From Salirhabdus salicampi (GTDB taxonomy: Bacteria > Bacillota > Bacilli > Bacillales > Alkalibacillaceae), in the NCBI RefSeq assembly GCF_024259515.1, contig NZ_JANBWE010000001.1:992001-1056000 (forward strand): DNA of 64,000 bases, read 5' to 3'. Within the stretch, counting starts at the first letter, position 1. Each line of letters begins with the position of its first letter. The notes under the pieces were generated by a model, which had not been told where the DNA came from, ran no database searches, and saw only the letters and a program-made list of their open reading frames with translations. The position numbers were made by a program, and so were the translations under genes. Below are positions 9,291-19,056 of the stretch, piece after piece.

Positions 9291-10211
9291 ATGCAAGTTA
9301 CACAAGTGAATAATGCAATTATCCAAAGCATCAAACATATCATGATATTAACGGTTCAAATTCTATTGGCTCCGTTATGGATTGCAATAGGTATCATTGT
9401 AGGATGGAGACTATGTCACCCAAGGCGCTACCAAGTGAAGGGAACACCCAAAAAATATAACATGAATTATCATGATGTGTCTTTTATGAGCAATGACCAA
9501 AGTACCACCTTAAAGGGATGGTATATTAAATCAGACGCACCAAAAGCTACCATCATCTTTTCGCATGGGTATTTGGGTAATCGGACAAAATATCCGAATC
9601 GTTCCCTTGATCTAGCGAAATTTTATAGGAATAACGGATTTGATATCCTTATGTTTGATTATCGAAATTGTGGTGCATCGGAGGGAAACAAGTCAACTGT
9701 AGGCATACACGAACAAGATGATTTAATCGGGGCAATCGACTTTGTGAAAGAACATAATCCGCATACGAACATTGTATTAATCGGTTGGTCTACTGGTGGG
9801 TCATCTGCCATCATGGCAGCAAAGGAAAGAAATGTTGATGTAATTATTACGGATAGTGCATTTCATAACTTAGAGGATTATTTAATAGAGAACTTAACAA
9901 AATGGACAAAACTTCCGAGCTTTATCAATCCTTTTATCATGTTAACATTTCCTCTAGTTTGCAACGGCTTGCACCCGCGGATGAGTAAACCGATCCATGC
10001 GTTAAAACATATAGATTGTCCTATCTTTTTTATACATAGTGAGAAAGATTCAACAATTCCCCATAACTGTACAATGAAAATGTTCGATAAATATAATGGG
10101 ATCAAAAAATTATGGATTACTAGAAAAGGTGACCACGTCAAAAATCATCTATCAAACCGAGAATATTGTAAGACAACATTGTCTTTCATAAACAAAGCCA
10201 TTAAGAAATGA
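9291..10211 (+). CDS. Membrane-anchored alpha/beta hydrolase
   Basis: The product has 306 residues. One hydrophobic helix at about residues 17-42 is followed by an alpha/beta-hydrolase domain. FSHGYLGNR supplies the oxyanion region, GWSTGGSSA near residue 165 is the nucleophile elbow with serine, ITDSAF follows, and the catalytic histidine is probably in KGDHVKN near residue 283. The fold is that of the BAAT/YqkD-like esterase group in Bacillus. The substrate is unknown. GGAGGGGGGAG precedes the ATG. Confidence 0.8.
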   Translation: MQVTQVNNAIIQSIKHIMILTVQILLAPLWIAIGIIVGWRLCHPRRYQVKGTPKKYNMNYHDVSFMSNDQSTTLKGWYIKSDAPKATIIFSHGYLGNRTKYPNRSLDLAKFYRNNGFDILMFDYRNCGASEGNKSTVGIHEQDDLIGAIDFVKEHNPHTNIVLIGWSTGGSSAIMAAKERNVDVIITDSAFHNLEDYLIENLTKWTKLPSFINPFIMLTFPLVCNGLHPRMSKPIHALKHIDCPIFFIHSEKDSTIPHNCTMKMFDKYNGIKKLWITRKGDHVKNHLSNREYCKTTLSFINKAIKK

Positions 10212-10385
10212 GCTTTAATTGCTAAATATGTACAATACAGCATATGGTAACGTAAAGGACAAGTTTTTGACAAAAATAGAAATAAATACGACGAAACTTT
10301 TCTGTTATAAATACCTTTTTTTGACAATTCATGAAAATAATGTGTGACAACCTTCTATATGAAAAATGATAGGAGGGATTTTATT

Positions 10386-11591
10386 TTGAGAAAAGTTTTA
10401 TTTACGATTGTCGTAATGGCTCTTGCTCTCAGTCTTGTAGTGCCAGTATTTGCAGCTGGAAAACACCCAGGAACACCAGAAGAACAAACATACAAAAGCA
10501 ATGGTTTTACTGATTATGAGCAACTGGGGAAGAAATTAGAAAAGATTGAAAAAAACAGTAAAGGTCTTGTTGAGGTAGAAGTTGTCGGGGAGTCAAATCA
10601 AGGTCGAGACATTTATCAAGCAAGAATTGGGAATGGTGATAAAGTAATCCTTGTACAAAGTGAAATTCATGGTAACGAAAAAACGGGTACAGAAGCATTA
10701 TTAAATATTCTTCAACAGTTATCATCAAGTCAAAACGCTGAAGTTGAAGAGATTTTAGAAGAAGTAACATTGGTCATGTTACCAAAAATGAATCCAGACG
10801 CGTCTGAATTAGACCGTAGAGGAAATGATATGTCATGGGATGATGTAACTAAGAAGTTTCCACAATTAGAGGATGCTGTACCATCGTGGAACCACTATCA
10901 TGCAGATGGTAGAGCAAAACTTCAAGGTGACGATTATACTAATCGACCAGGTTTTGATGTAAATCGAGATTTCAATCCTAACCTTGACTACACGCCTATG
11001 GCGGAAGATTTTCCGGGCCAGTCGTCTGAACCAGGTTGGTACATAACACCTGAAGCGCAAACAGTAAGAGATGTTTATAAATCATTATTAGATGAGTTTG
11101 GCAACGTTGATGTATTTATCGATTTGCATCATCAAGGATTGTACTACGTTGATGACGGTTCTGATGACCCTGTCACTTTATCGCTTTCTGGACAGTTTGT
11201 TCCACATCCGGAGAGTGAAGAAGGAGAAAAATATAATGAATATGCTGACAAATATGACTATGACTTTTCACGTCAATTAAATGTCGCCGCTTACAATGAA
11301 TTACAACAAATGGGCAACTCTCCGTTTGACAATATAACATTATATAGACAAGGACTAGATTTACCAGGAACGGCATTAGGCTCATTTGCTTTAAATGGTA
11401 GTGGTACCGTGTTATTTGAAGTTACCGGTCAAACACATAGCATGGGTCAAAAGAAGAAAGGAATGCTTGTAAAAGGGGTAGAAACCGGTTTGATGGGAAT
11501 CATTAAAGGTGTTGCAAGTGGAGCTGTCTACGACCTAAACCCAGAGGACTATGAAGATATCCCATTAACAAAATATCCATGGGAATTGTAA
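10386..11591 (+). CDS. Secreted M14 zinc carboxypeptidase
   Basis: The start is a TTG at 10386 with AGGAGGG upstream; the in-frame ATG at 10344 lacks a ribosome site. The 401-residue product begins with a signal peptide ending near VFAAGK. The M14 zinc ligands appear as SEIHGNEKTG (His and Glu) and DLHHQG (His), with DVNRDFN as the substrate-binding Asn-Arg and FEVTGQ near residue 365 containing the catalytic glutamate. An extracellular or wall-associated carboxypeptidase is expected. No other wall domain is visible. Confidence 0.88.
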   Translation: MRKVLFTIVVMALALSLVVPVFAAGKHPGTPEEQTYKSNGFTDYEQLGKKLEKIEKNSKGLVEVEVVGESNQGRDIYQARIGNGDKVILVQSEIHGNEKTGTEALLNILQQLSSSQNAEVEEILEEVTLVMLPKMNPDASELDRRGNDMSWDDVTKKFPQLEDAVPSWNHYHADGRAKLQGDDYTNRPGFDVNRDFNPNLDYTPMAEDFPGQSSEPGWYITPEAQTVRDVYKSLLDEFGNVDVFIDLHHQGLYYVDDGSDDPVTLSLSGQFVPHPESEEGEKYNEYADKYDYDFSRQLNVAAYNELQQMGNSPFDNITLYRQGLDLPGTALGSFALNGSGTVLFEVTGQTHSMGQKKKGMLVKGVETGLMGIIKGVASGAVYDLNPEDYEDIPLTKYPWEL

Positions 11592-11598
11592 CATGCTA

Positions 11599-11630
11599 AA
11601 AAGGAGTGCGATTGTGCACTCCTTTTATTT
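11599..11630 (+). terminator. Terminator after the carboxypeptidase gene
   Basis: Stem 11599-11609 with 11616-11626, T-rich tail. Confidence 0.75.
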
Positions 11631-11708
11631 TGTAAGTGAAAATTGTGTCGTTACATATATTCCTGTTAAAATGGCTAAAGAAGAAATACATACACGAAAG
11701 GTGTTTAC

Positions 11709-12830
11709 ATGAATACATACATCGTTGTAGGAGCGGGAATTCTTGGGGCATCAACTGCGTATCATCTAGCAAAACGAGGAGCGCGTGTTACATTAATAGA
11801 CCGAAATGACTCCGGACAAGCTACAAAAGCCGGTGCAGGAATTATTTGCCCTTGGTTAACGAACCGGAGCAACAAGCCGTGGTATCGCCTTGTAACTGAG
11901 GGTGCTAAATTTTATCCGAAACTAGTCGAGGAACTTGAGGCTGTTGGAGAAACAGAAACAGGGTATTCTCAAGTAGGTGCTATTAATATATTTTCAGGAG
12001 AAGACCGTTTACATAAAAAGGTGGAACTTGCAAAGGAGCGACAGAAAAGCACTCCAGAAATGGGGGAAGTGACAAAGCTTTCTGTAAAGGAAACGAAGGA
12101 ACTTTTCCCATTGCTATCGGATGACTATGCGTCCGTACATATTAGTGGGGGGGCCCGTGTGAACGGAAGTGAGATATGCTATGCCCTTATTCGTAGTGCG
12201 AAAAAGTATGGAGCTTCCATAGTATACGGAAATGCTTCATTAATGAAGGAAAAAGACACCATTACTGGTGTTTACGTCAATAATCAGAAGTATTTTGCTG
12301 ACCGCGTGATCGTGACTGGTGGAGCATGGGCTAAAGAGTTGGTTGAGCCACTTGGCGTAAAATTTAACGTTACTTCTCAAAAAGCTCAAATCGTTCACCT
12401 GCAAGTCCCGAACACTGATACGAGTAAGTGGCCGGTTGTTATGCCTCCATATAATCAATACATGCTGACGTTCAAAAATGGACGCGTTGTCGTAGGAACT
12501 ACATATGAAGATAATGTTCATTTTGATGATGAAGTGACAGCCCATGGGATTCACACGATTTTGGATAAAGCGCTACGTGTAGCTCCCGGGATAGCTAATA
12601 CCACTTATTTGGAAACAAAAGTCGGCTTTCGTCCTTATACACCGAACTCATTACCTGTTTTAGGTTCCATACCTCGATTCGAAGGACTTATCGTAGCAAA
12701 TGGTCTTGGTGCTTCTGGTTTAACGAGTGGCCCATATATTGGAGATCAACTTGCTAAATTAGCACTAGGTGAGGAAACACATATTGATTTTAAAGATTAC
12801 GATGTAAGAAATGCTATTAGACTTGAATAA
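11709..12830 (+). CDS. FAD-dependent amino acid oxidoreductase (DadA/glycine oxidase family)
   Basis: The 373-residue protein starts with VVGAGILGASTAYHLAKRGA, the Rossmann GxGxxG dinucleotide-binding fold. RPYTPNSLPVLG and ANGLGASGLTSGP near the C-terminus are the FAD-contact segments of the D-amino acid dehydrogenase/glycine oxidase group. It probably oxidises an amino or imino acid with FAD in the cytoplasm or at the membrane face; the substrate is not evident. It is related to, but diverged from, the ThiO encoded at 14573. Confidence 0.82.
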   Translation: MNTYIVVGAGILGASTAYHLAKRGARVTLIDRNDSGQATKAGAGIICPWLTNRSNKPWYRLVTEGAKFYPKLVEELEAVGETETGYSQVGAINIFSGEDRLHKKVELAKERQKSTPEMGEVTKLSVKETKELFPLLSDDYASVHISGGARVNGSEICYALIRSAKKYGASIVYGNASLMKEKDTITGVYVNNQKYFADRVIVTGGAWAKELVEPLGVKFNVTSQKAQIVHLQVPNTDTSKWPVVMPPYNQYMLTFKNGRVVVGTTYEDNVHFDDEVTAHGIHTILDKALRVAPGIANTTYLETKVGFRPYTPNSLPVLGSIPRFEGLIVANGLGASGLTSGPYIGDQLAKLALGEETHIDFKDYDVRNAIRLE

Positions 12831-12838
12831 AGTAAGCT

Positions 12839-12868
12839 GGGAGAGCGTTCATTCGGTGCTCTCCCTTT
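12839..12868. terminator. Bidirectional terminator between convergent genes
   Basis: GGGAGAGC (12839-12846) pairs with GCTCTCCC (12858-12865). It lies between the FAD oxidoreductase and the YczE-like gene. Confidence 0.65.
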
Positions 12869-12869
12869 G

Positions 12870-13532
12870 TTATTCTTCTATTATATGGTGTGCATGCTCA
12901 GGGCCGAGAAAAACTTCTCGAATAGAAGTAGAAGGATTATACCAGTTTTGAACTTTCCCTTGCCAAAACTGAATCATCGGCCCCATTAATAATGTGGCAA
13001 TTACAGTTCCTAAACCAACTGGTCCCTTTAACAAGGTAGCTATACCGAATACTACAACTGCCAACGCGGTTTGTGATTTCCGCACACTCCATTGAAATTT
13101 CTCGCTTATTGATAAAAACAGTTGATCTATTGGGGCTTTTGAGAAGCCTGGTAAAATGTAAACCGCTACCCCTAAACCTAATAACGTTATTCCTAGTAGA
13201 AAAACAGATAGCTTTGTTAATAGTGTAGCATTGTGCAAATACAATGAATGAAATACAACTTCTAACCAGAAATCAAAAATGACTGCTTCTAATATTAAGG
13301 GGATAACTGCACCCCAATCGGGTCGAATTCCTAGTAATTGAGCATTTACGAAAATAAAGAATACTTGGAATGCTCCATACCAAAATCCGACAGTCATTCC
13401 CATGACATCGGATATACTCACAAAAAACGCGGACCAAACGCCTGCACCTAAAGCTGACTTTACGATTAACGTTACACCTAAAAAATTTATAAACATCCCA
13501 ATAAGATACAAGAAAATACGGTATAAAAACAA
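12870..13532 (-). CDS. YczE/YitT-like integral membrane protein
   Basis: I choose the TTG at 13532, nine bases after GGAGG. The frame is open to 13706 but that extension is low-complexity and has no ribosome site. The 220 residues contain about five hydrophobic helices. GVTLIVKSALGAGVWSAFF near residue 20 and GFSKAPIDQLF resemble B. subtilis YczE and related proteins. The role is unknown; YczE has been linked to surfactin production, which cannot be transferred here. Convergent with the upstream oxidoreductase. Confidence 0.7.
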   Translation of the reverse strand: MFLYRIFLYLIGMFINFLGVTLIVKSALGAGVWSAFFVSISDVMGMTVGFWYGAFQVFFIFVNAQLLGIRPDWGAVIPLILEAVIFDFWLEVVFHSLYLHNATLLTKLSVFLLGITLLGLGVAVYILPGFSKAPIDQLFLSISEKFQWSVRKSQTALAVVVFGIATLLKGPVGLGTVIATLLMGPMIQFWQGKVQNWYNPSTSIREVFLGPEHAHHIIEE

Positions 13533-13725
13533 TGGTGAATACCTCCAAAAAATTCCGTCCGTAAAATATAACACGTAAAAAAAGAACGAAAAAAGAGGGA
13601 ATATAAAGGAAAAATGAGATATAGTGATATATTTTAAATTATATCGTAATTTTGAGTGATAATGATGAATTTTGCTAGAAAACGATAGATAATTAATCGT
13701 TTTCAATGTCTTTTTTTATGAAAGA

Positions 13726-13754
13726 TTGGCAGATTTCATAGAAGATGTTATATT
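13726..13754 (+). promoter_or_regulatory. Probable sigma-A promoter of the thi operon
   Basis: TTGGCA (13726-13731), 17-bp spacer, TATATT (13749-13754), about 30 bp before the TPP riboswitch. Confidence 0.5.
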
Positions 13755-13785
13755 ATACTAAAGTTACAAATATATATATATAAAA

Positions 13786-13871
13786 CACTAGGGGAGTCTT
13801 TCAATAAAGACTGAGACGAATTATTCGGACCCTTCGAACCTGATCTGGTTAGTGCCAGCGTAGGGAAGTGG
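13786..13871 (+). promoter_or_regulatory. TPP riboswitch (THI element)
   Basis: The conserved segments are all visible: the opening ACTAGGGGAGT, CTGAGACG, then GACCCTTCGAACCTGATCTGG and TAGTGCCAGCGTAGGGAAGTGG read in order. A terminator hairpin follows at 13908, and the first thi gene begins at 13954. By established knowledge of this class, thiamine pyrophosphate binding favours termination and shuts the operon off. Confidence 0.95.
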
Positions 13872-13907
13872 AATGTTTAGGAAATGTTATAACATAACCC
13901 TAATTAC

Positions 13908-13937
13908 AAACCACCCATACGCATGGGTGGTTTTTTT
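13908..13937 (+). terminator. Riboswitch-controlled terminator
   Basis: An 11-bp stem (13908-13918 with 13923-13933) with a four-base loop and T7 run sits between the THI element and tenI. Confidence 0.88.
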
Positions 13938-13953
13938 GTTTAGGAGGTCTAAG

Positions 13954-14583
13954 GTGAAAAAAAGGGAACTACATGTTGTAACGACAGGAACACAAGATGA
14001 TCAACAACTGATAGATATTATAAAGAAAATACACCCGTATGTTGATTACATTCATTTAAGAGAGAAGCATAGGTCGGCTAAAGAAATATATGACTTAATA
14101 AACCAACTTTTAAATCAACGAATTCCATTATCAAAACTAATGATTAATGACCGTGTAGATCTTGCACAAGTGTTGGGAGTGAAGGGGGTGCAGCTGCCCA
14201 ATCATGCTCTTCCAGTTCGTAAAGTAAAAGAATCATTTCCTGAATTACGTATCGGAGCTTCTGTTCACTCAACTGATGAAGCAAGGATAGCTGAGGAGGA
14301 AGGAGCTGATTTTCTCTTGTATGGCCACATTTTTCCCACGAACTGTAAGCGAAACCTTCCTCCAAAAGGAGTGAAAAATTTGCAGTATATGACTAGCACT
14401 GTTTCGAAACCTGTTATGGCTATTGGGGGGATTAAGCCAGATGATGTGAAAGCGGTATTAGATTGTGGAGCTGCTGGTATCGCTGTAATGTCAAAGGTAT
14501 TTTTGGCTAATGATCCACTGGATGCAGTACAGCATTATAAAAGAGAAATTGTTAATTGGGAGGGATGGGAGAGTGGGAAATAA
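13954..14583 (+). CDS. tenI: Thiazole tautomerase TenI
   Basis: The GTG at 13954 follows TAGGAGG and begins downstream of the terminator; the open frame from 13873 runs through the riboswitch and is not used. The 209-residue product has the ThiE/TenI barrel: IHLREKHRSA near residue 30, LMINDRVDLA, GVQLPNHALPV and GASVHS. TenI aromatises the thiazole carboxylate product of ThiG. Its position first in a thiO-thiS-thiG-thiF operon matches Bacillus tenI rather than thiE. Its last 11 bp overlap thiO, suggesting coupled translation. Confidence 0.85.
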   Translation: MKKRELHVVTTGTQDDQQLIDIIKKIHPYVDYIHLREKHRSAKEIYDLINQLLNQRIPLSKLMINDRVDLAQVLGVKGVQLPNHALPVRKVKESFPELRIGASVHSTDEARIAEEEGADFLLYGHIFPTNCKRNLPPKGVKNLQYMTSTVSKPVMAIGGIKPDDVKAVLDCGAAGIAVMSKVFLANDPLDAVQHYKREIVNWEGWESGK

Positions 14584-15697
14584 GTATGATGCCATTGTAG
14601 TAGGTGGGGGAGTGATTGGTGCTGCGGTAGCCTACTATCTATCAAAGGAAAGGAAGCGTGTATTATTAGTAGAACAAAATCGATTAGCAACTAAAGCATC
14701 TAGTGCTGCTGCGGGTATGTTAGCTGCACATTCAGAGTTAAAGCATAATGATCCGATTTTCCCGTTAGCTAAGGAAAGTAGACAAATGTTCTCGAGTTTA
14801 GCGAAAGAGATTAAGGAATGTAGTGGCATCGATATTGAGTTAATTGAAAAAGGTATGTTGAAAGTTGCATTATCAGATGAAGAAAAGGTTGAATTTAAAC
14901 GGCAGGTCCTTATCCAACAACAAAATGGAGAACAAATTCATTGGTTAGACAAACGAGAAACGATAGCTAAAGAGCCAAACCTCTCGACAGATATAAAGGG
15001 AGCTATATTTATCGAAAAAGACAACCAAGTTTCTGCCCCGGCATTAGCATATGGTTTAGCAAAATCTGCAGCCTATCTTGGTGCTGAGATTAAAGAGCAT
15101 TGTAGTGTTTATTCCTTTCATGTAACGGATAACACTGTCACTGGTGTTCAGACGAGTGAAGGGGATTATTATAGTGATTACGTTATTGCTGCTGGAGGGC
15201 CTTGGACTCAACAATTACTTATGGGAACAGGGTTGGAAATGAAAACGTCTCCAGTAAAAGGTGAATGTTTTTCAGTTATAACTCATCAACCTTTATTATC
15301 TTCCACTGTATTTACGAGTGGCTGCTACATCGTTCCGAAAAAGGGTGGGCGTACAATTGTTGGTGCAACTGTAAAACCAAACACGTTTAGTGAATCTGTT
15401 TCTTATGCTGGTGTTGAACAATTAATGGATAAAGCGAGGAAGTTAATTCCTTGTATTATAAATGCTGAATGGGAAAAGGCATGGGCTGGTATTCGTCCCA
15501 AAACAAATGATGGACTACCTTACATTGGCACTCATCCAACTATTCAAAATTTACTAGTTGCAACAGGTCATTATCGAAACGGCATTTTACTATCTCCGAT
15601 AACAGGAGTAATCATAACTGATTTGATAACAGGAAGAATCCCAAAAGTTGATGTTCAAGGTGTTTCACCTTCACGCACAATGGTAGAGACACACTAA
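14573..15697 (+). CDS. thiO: Glycine oxidase ThiO
   Basis: The GTG at 14573, preceded by GGGAGGGATGGGA, gives 374 residues beginning YDAIVVGGGVIGAAVAYYL, the FAD-binding fold. AGIRPKTNDGLPYIG and TGHYRNGILLSP near the end are characteristic of ThiO. The enzyme converts glycine with oxygen to the imine glyoxylate derivative used by ThiG, the aerobic route to the thiazole. It overlaps tenI by 11 bp and is followed after 15 bp by thiS. Confidence 0.9.
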   Translation: MGNKYDAIVVGGGVIGAAVAYYLSKERKRVLLVEQNRLATKASSAAAGMLAAHSELKHNDPIFPLAKESRQMFSSLAKEIKECSGIDIELIEKGMLKVALSDEEKVEFKRQVLIQQQNGEQIHWLDKRETIAKEPNLSTDIKGAIFIEKDNQVSAPALAYGLAKSAAYLGAEIKEHCSVYSFHVTDNTVTGVQTSEGDYYSDYVIAAGGPWTQQLLMGTGLEMKTSPVKGECFSVITHQPLLSSTVFTSGCYIVPKKGGRTIVGATVKPNTFSESVSYAGVEQLMDKARKLIPCIINAEWEKAWAGIRPKTNDGLPYIGTHPTIQNLLVATGHYRNGILLSPITGVIITDLITGRIPKVDVQGVSPSRTMVETH

Positions 15698-15712
15698 ATA
15701 AAGGAGGTGATG

Positions 15713-15919
15713 ATGTTGATTATACAGGTAAATGGCGACCAACTCGAAATACCTGCAGACGTGAATAATGTTTATCGTTTGTTAGAGCATTTTGATGTTG
15801 AGGGAAAGGTTACCATCATTGAAGTGAATGGAAGAATTATAGAAAAGGCGAATTATGAGGAACAACAACTTAAGGATCATGACCAAATTGAAATATTACA
15901 TTTTGTCGGAGGAGGATAA
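15713..15919 (+). CDS. thiS: Sulfur carrier protein ThiS
   Basis: The 68-residue protein has the ubiquitin-like form and ends in FVGGG, so the C-terminal glycine pair needed for thiocarboxylate formation is present, with one extra glycine. AAGGAGG at 15701-15707 serves several possible starts (ATG 15710, ATG 15713, TTG 15716); I take 15713. ThiF adenylates the C-terminus, and ThiS then donates sulfur to ThiG, encoded two bases downstream. Confidence 0.9.
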   Translation: MLIIQVNGDQLEIPADVNNVYRLLEHFDVEGKVTIIEVNGRIIEKANYEEQQLKDHDQIEILHFVGGG

Positions 15920-15921
15920 TC

Positions 15922-16689
15922 ATGCTGAAAATTGGACCATATGAATTTCAATCTAGACTTTTATTAGGAACAGGTAAATATCCGAATTTTCGTGTTCAAA
16001 AGGAAGCAGTAGATGTTTCGGAAGCGGAAATTTTAACGTTTTCTGTAAGACGTATGAATATTTTTGCATCTCATCAACCAAACTTTTTAGAACAACTAGA
16101 TATCGAAAAGTATACGTTATTACCGAATACAGCTGGAGCAAAGACTGCCGAAGAAGCCGTTCGTACAGCGAAATTGGCGAAGGCATCAGGACTGTGCGAT
16201 ATGGTAAAAGTTGAAGTCATTGGATGTGAAAAAACACTCCTTCCTGATCCAGTAGAAACATTGAAAGCATCCGAAGAGTTATTGAAAGAAGGTTTTATTG
16301 TATTGCCTTATACCTCAGATGATGTGTTATTAGCAAAGAGATTAGAAGATCTCGGCTGCCACGCTATCATGCCAGGTGCATCGCCAATAGGCTCAGGGCA
16401 AGGAATAATTAACCCATTAAATTTACGTTTTATTATCGAACAGGCCAATGTCCCCGTCATTGTAGATGCTGGTATTGGTGCACCTTCTGATGCAACAAAG
16501 GCTATGGAATTAGGAGCTGATGGAGTGTTATTAAATACAGCCGTTTCGAATGCGTCCGATCCTGTTAAAATGGCAGAAGCTATGAAGTTAGCCATTACAG
16601 CAGGCAGACTTGGATACGAAGCAGGTCGAATACCAAAAAAACATTATGGAACGGCTAGTAGCCCAATGGAAGGAATGAGCACGATTTGA
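15922..16689 (+). CDS. thiG: Thiazole synthase ThiG
   Basis: The 255 residues include LLLGTGKYP at the start, DMVKVEVIG near residue 95 with the Schiff-base lysine, and [20 protein letters not shown] near residue 200 with the phosphate-binding region, all ThiG hallmarks. It forms the thiazole from deoxyxylulose phosphate, dehydroglycine and ThiS thiocarboxylate. It follows thiS by two bases and its stop overlaps the TTG start of thiF. Confidence 0.95.
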   Translation: MLKIGPYEFQSRLLLGTGKYPNFRVQKEAVDVSEAEILTFSVRRMNIFASHQPNFLEQLDIEKYTLLPNTAGAKTAEEAVRTAKLAKASGLCDMVKVEVIGCEKTLLPDPVETLKASEELLKEGFIVLPYTSDDVLLAKRLEDLGCHAIMPGASPIGSGQGIINPLNLRFIIEQANVPVIVDAGIGAPSDATKAMELGADGVLLNTAVSNASDPVKMAEAMKLAITAGRLGYEAGRIPKKHYGTASSPMEGMSTI

Positions 16690-17705
16690 CCAATCGATAT
16701 TCTCGTCAAGAGCGATTTACTCCTATTGGTGAAGATGGACAACAGGAGATTCAAAATAAAACAGTGCTCATTGTCGGTGCAGGAGCGCTAGGAACAGGAA
16801 GTGCAGAAGCATTAGTTCGTGCAGGTACTGGTAAGGTAATAATTGCTGATAGGGATTACGTAGAGTGGAGTAATCTACAGCGACAGCAATTGTATTGCGA
16901 GGAGGACGCGAAGCAAAAAATGCCGAAGGCTATAGCAGCCCAACAACGCCTGGAACAAGTTAATTCTGACGTTCATATTGAATCACTTGTGATGGATATT
17001 ACAGTCGAAGAAATGGAACAACTGGTTTCGGAAGTTGATATCATTATTGATGCGACTGATAATTTTGATATTCGTATGATTATCAATGACATTTCACAAA
17101 AATACCGAATTCCATGGATTTATGGAGCTTGTGTAGGTAGTTATGGAATTAGCTATACAATACTACCAGGTGAAACTCCTTGTTTACAGTGTTTACTAGA
17201 TTCAATGCCGTTTGAGGGGGCTACGTGTGATACGGTTGGAATAATTAGCCCTGCTGTACAAATGGTTGTATCCTACCAAGTTACGGAAGCGTTAAAAATT
17301 CTAATAGGGGATACGAAGGCTTTACGTCGAAAGCTTATTTCGTTTGATTTATGGAAAAATCAACAATCGGGTGTACAAGTAGATAAACTAAAAAAAGATA
17401 GTTGTTCTTCGTGTGGTTCGAATCGAACGTATCCCTTCCTAACATATGAGAATCAAATGAAGACTGCAGTTTTATGTGGAAGAGATACCGTGCAAATACG
17501 TCCAGCAAAAAAGAGAACGCGCACTTTATCTGAATTAGCAAAAACGTTAACAAAGTTAGACGAAGAAACACAATATAATTCACATCTACTGTCATGTACA
17601 ATAGAAGATTACCGAATCGTCGTGTTTCAAGATGGACGTACATTAGTACATGGAACAAATAACATCAGTGAAGCAAAATCGATATATCATCGTTATATTG
17701 GATAA
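16686..17705 (+). CDS. thiF: ThiS adenylyltransferase ThiF (MoeB/ThiF family)
   Basis: The start is the TTG at 16686 inside the thiG stop. The 339 residues contain [18 protein letters not shown] (nucleotide-binding loop), [13 protein letters not shown] (ATP contact), the adenylation arginines and two zinc CxxC pairs, TPCLQC near residue 168 and CSSCG near residue 243. Residues 265-339 form an extra C-terminal domain beyond a minimal ThiF. It activates ThiS in the same operon. Confidence 0.88.
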   Translation: MTNRYSRQERFTPIGEDGQQEIQNKTVLIVGAGALGTGSAEALVRAGTGKVIIADRDYVEWSNLQRQQLYCEEDAKQKMPKAIAAQQRLEQVNSDVHIESLVMDITVEEMEQLVSEVDIIIDATDNFDIRMIINDISQKYRIPWIYGACVGSYGISYTILPGETPCLQCLLDSMPFEGATCDTVGIISPAVQMVVSYQVTEALKILIGDTKALRRKLISFDLWKNQQSGVQVDKLKKDSCSSCGSNRTYPFLTYENQMKTAVLCGRDTVQIRPAKKRTRTLSELAKTLTKLDEETQYNSHLLSCTIEDYRIVVFQDGRTLVHGTNNISEAKSIYHRYIG

Positions 17706-17771
17706 TCATAAATGTTCATTATTATAATTGTGGGGTACTACATATCACGACTGTTATTGGTAAAAAGACTT

Positions 17772-17805
17772 AAAAGGTGGGCTGGAAATCCAGCTCACCT
17801 TTTAT
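17772..17805. terminator. Bidirectional terminator, thi operon and guaC
   Basis: A 14-bp arm AAAAGGTGGGCTGG pairs with its near-complement ending at 17803. It sits between convergent thiF and guaC. Confidence 0.8.
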
Positions 17806-17809
17806 TAGA

Positions 17810-18793
17810 TTAATATACTTTATCTCCATTAAAAATTGAGTTTTTCACAACGACATAATCAACGTTGCGGATTGCATCCAATCTTTTGCCACCAGCATAT
17901 GAAATAGAAGATTGAAGATCTTGCTCCATTTCTGTCAAAGTATCCTTTAAAGAACCTTTGTGTTCAACGTACATTTTTTTGCCCTCAACATTTTTCTTTT
18001 CACCTTTTTGGAACTCGGATGCCGAACCGAAGTACTCCTTATACAGTTTCCCATCCTTTTCGATCGTTTCCCCGGGAGACTCTTCATGACCTGCAAATAG
18101 TGAACCAATCATCACCATTGTAGCTCCAAAGCGTATGGACTTTGCGATGTCGCCGTGTGTACGAATACCCCCATCTGCTATAATCGGTTTGCTTGCAGCC
18201 TTTGCACACCAACGTAAAGCAGCTAGTTGCCACCCTCCGGTACCAAATCCTGTTTTAATTTTTGTTATACATACTTTTCCTGGTCCAATACCAACTTTTG
18301 TGGCATCTGCACCTGCATTTTCTAGTTCTCGAACTGCTTCTGGAGTTCCTACATTCCCTGCAATAACAAAGCTTTCAGGTAGATGCTTCTTAATATGCTG
18401 AATCATTTGAATTACTGCATTTGAATGTCCATGAGCTATATCGATCGTAATAAATTCAGGCACAAGTTTTTCGGAAGCTAATTGTTCTACAAATGCATAC
18501 TCCTCTTCCTTTACCCCTACACTTATTGAAGAAATTAGATTTCGTGCCCTCATATCCTTAATAAAGTTTATACGGGTCTCTGGTTGAAAACGGTGCATTA
18601 CATAAAAGTAACCGTTTTCGGCTAAAAACATAGCTATATTTTCATCAATAATGGTTTGCATATTGGCAGGTACAACCGGCAATTTAAATGTATAACCACC
18701 GAGTTCTACAGTTGTATCACATTCTGAGCGACTATTGACAACACACTTAGCCGGAATTAATTGAATATCCTCATAATCAAACACATTTTCCAT
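17810..18793 (-). CDS. guaC: GMP reductase GuaC
   Basis: The ATG at 18793 has a GGGGTG ribosome site; the upstream in-frame ATG at 18829 does not. The 327 residues start [19 protein letters not shown] and include [17 protein letters not shown] near residue 170, carrying the catalytic cysteine, and [14 protein letters not shown]. These mark the short GMP reductase form (GuaC type 2) rather than IMP dehydrogenase, which has CBS domains. It reduces GMP to IMP with NADPH in purine salvage. A promoter and a PurR-like box lie upstream. Confidence 0.92.
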   Translation of the reverse strand: MENVFDYEDIQLIPAKCVVNSRSECDTTVELGGYTFKLPVVPANMQTIIDENIAMFLAENGYFYVMHRFQPETRINFIKDMRARNLISSISVGVKEEEYAFVEQLASEKLVPEFITIDIAHGHSNAVIQMIQHIKKHLPESFVIAGNVGTPEAVRELENAGADATKVGIGPGKVCITKIKTGFGTGGWQLAALRWCAKAASKPIIADGGIRTHGDIAKSIRFGATMVMIGSLFAGHEESPGETIEKDGKLYKEYFGSASEFQKGEKKNVEGKKMYVEHKGSLKDTLTEMEQDLQSSISYAGGKRLDAIRNVDYVVVKNSIFNGDKVY

Positions 18794-18837
18794 GGTTAGC
18801 ACCCCTAAACACGAATATTTATTAATCAATTGTAATT

Positions 18838-18850
18838 ATTGTTCGTACAT
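18838..18850 (-). promoter_or_regulatory. Possible PurR box upstream of guaC
   Basis: On the minus strand the bases ATGTACGAACAAT match the B. subtilis PurBox pattern AWWWCCGAACWWT at 11 of 13 positions, just downstream of the promoter. guaC belongs to the PurR regulon in B. subtilis. Only one clear half-site is visible. Confidence 0.35.
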
Positions 18851-18854
18851 ATGT

Positions 18855-18883
18855 AATTTACATGATATATCATCAGATGTCAA
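18855..18883 (-). promoter_or_regulatory. Promoter of guaC
   Basis: Minus-strand TTGACA, 17-bp spacer, TAAATT. Confidence 0.6.
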
Positions 18884-19056
18884 AGGATTTACGATATTGC
18901 TAACTATTTATTATAAAAAAACTAAAAATGGACTAACGCATGGACCCGGCCTCTTTATTCATAAGATGTTTACTTCGTGTTATGATCGTTCACCTTACAT
19001 ACACACATATAAAATGGGAAAGTTAACGGTGACAATAGAAATGAGGAGGTATTTCG

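Noticed and set aside
13873-13953. N-terminal extension of TenI
   Set aside because: It would translate through the riboswitch terminator, and the GTG at 13954 has the ribosome site.
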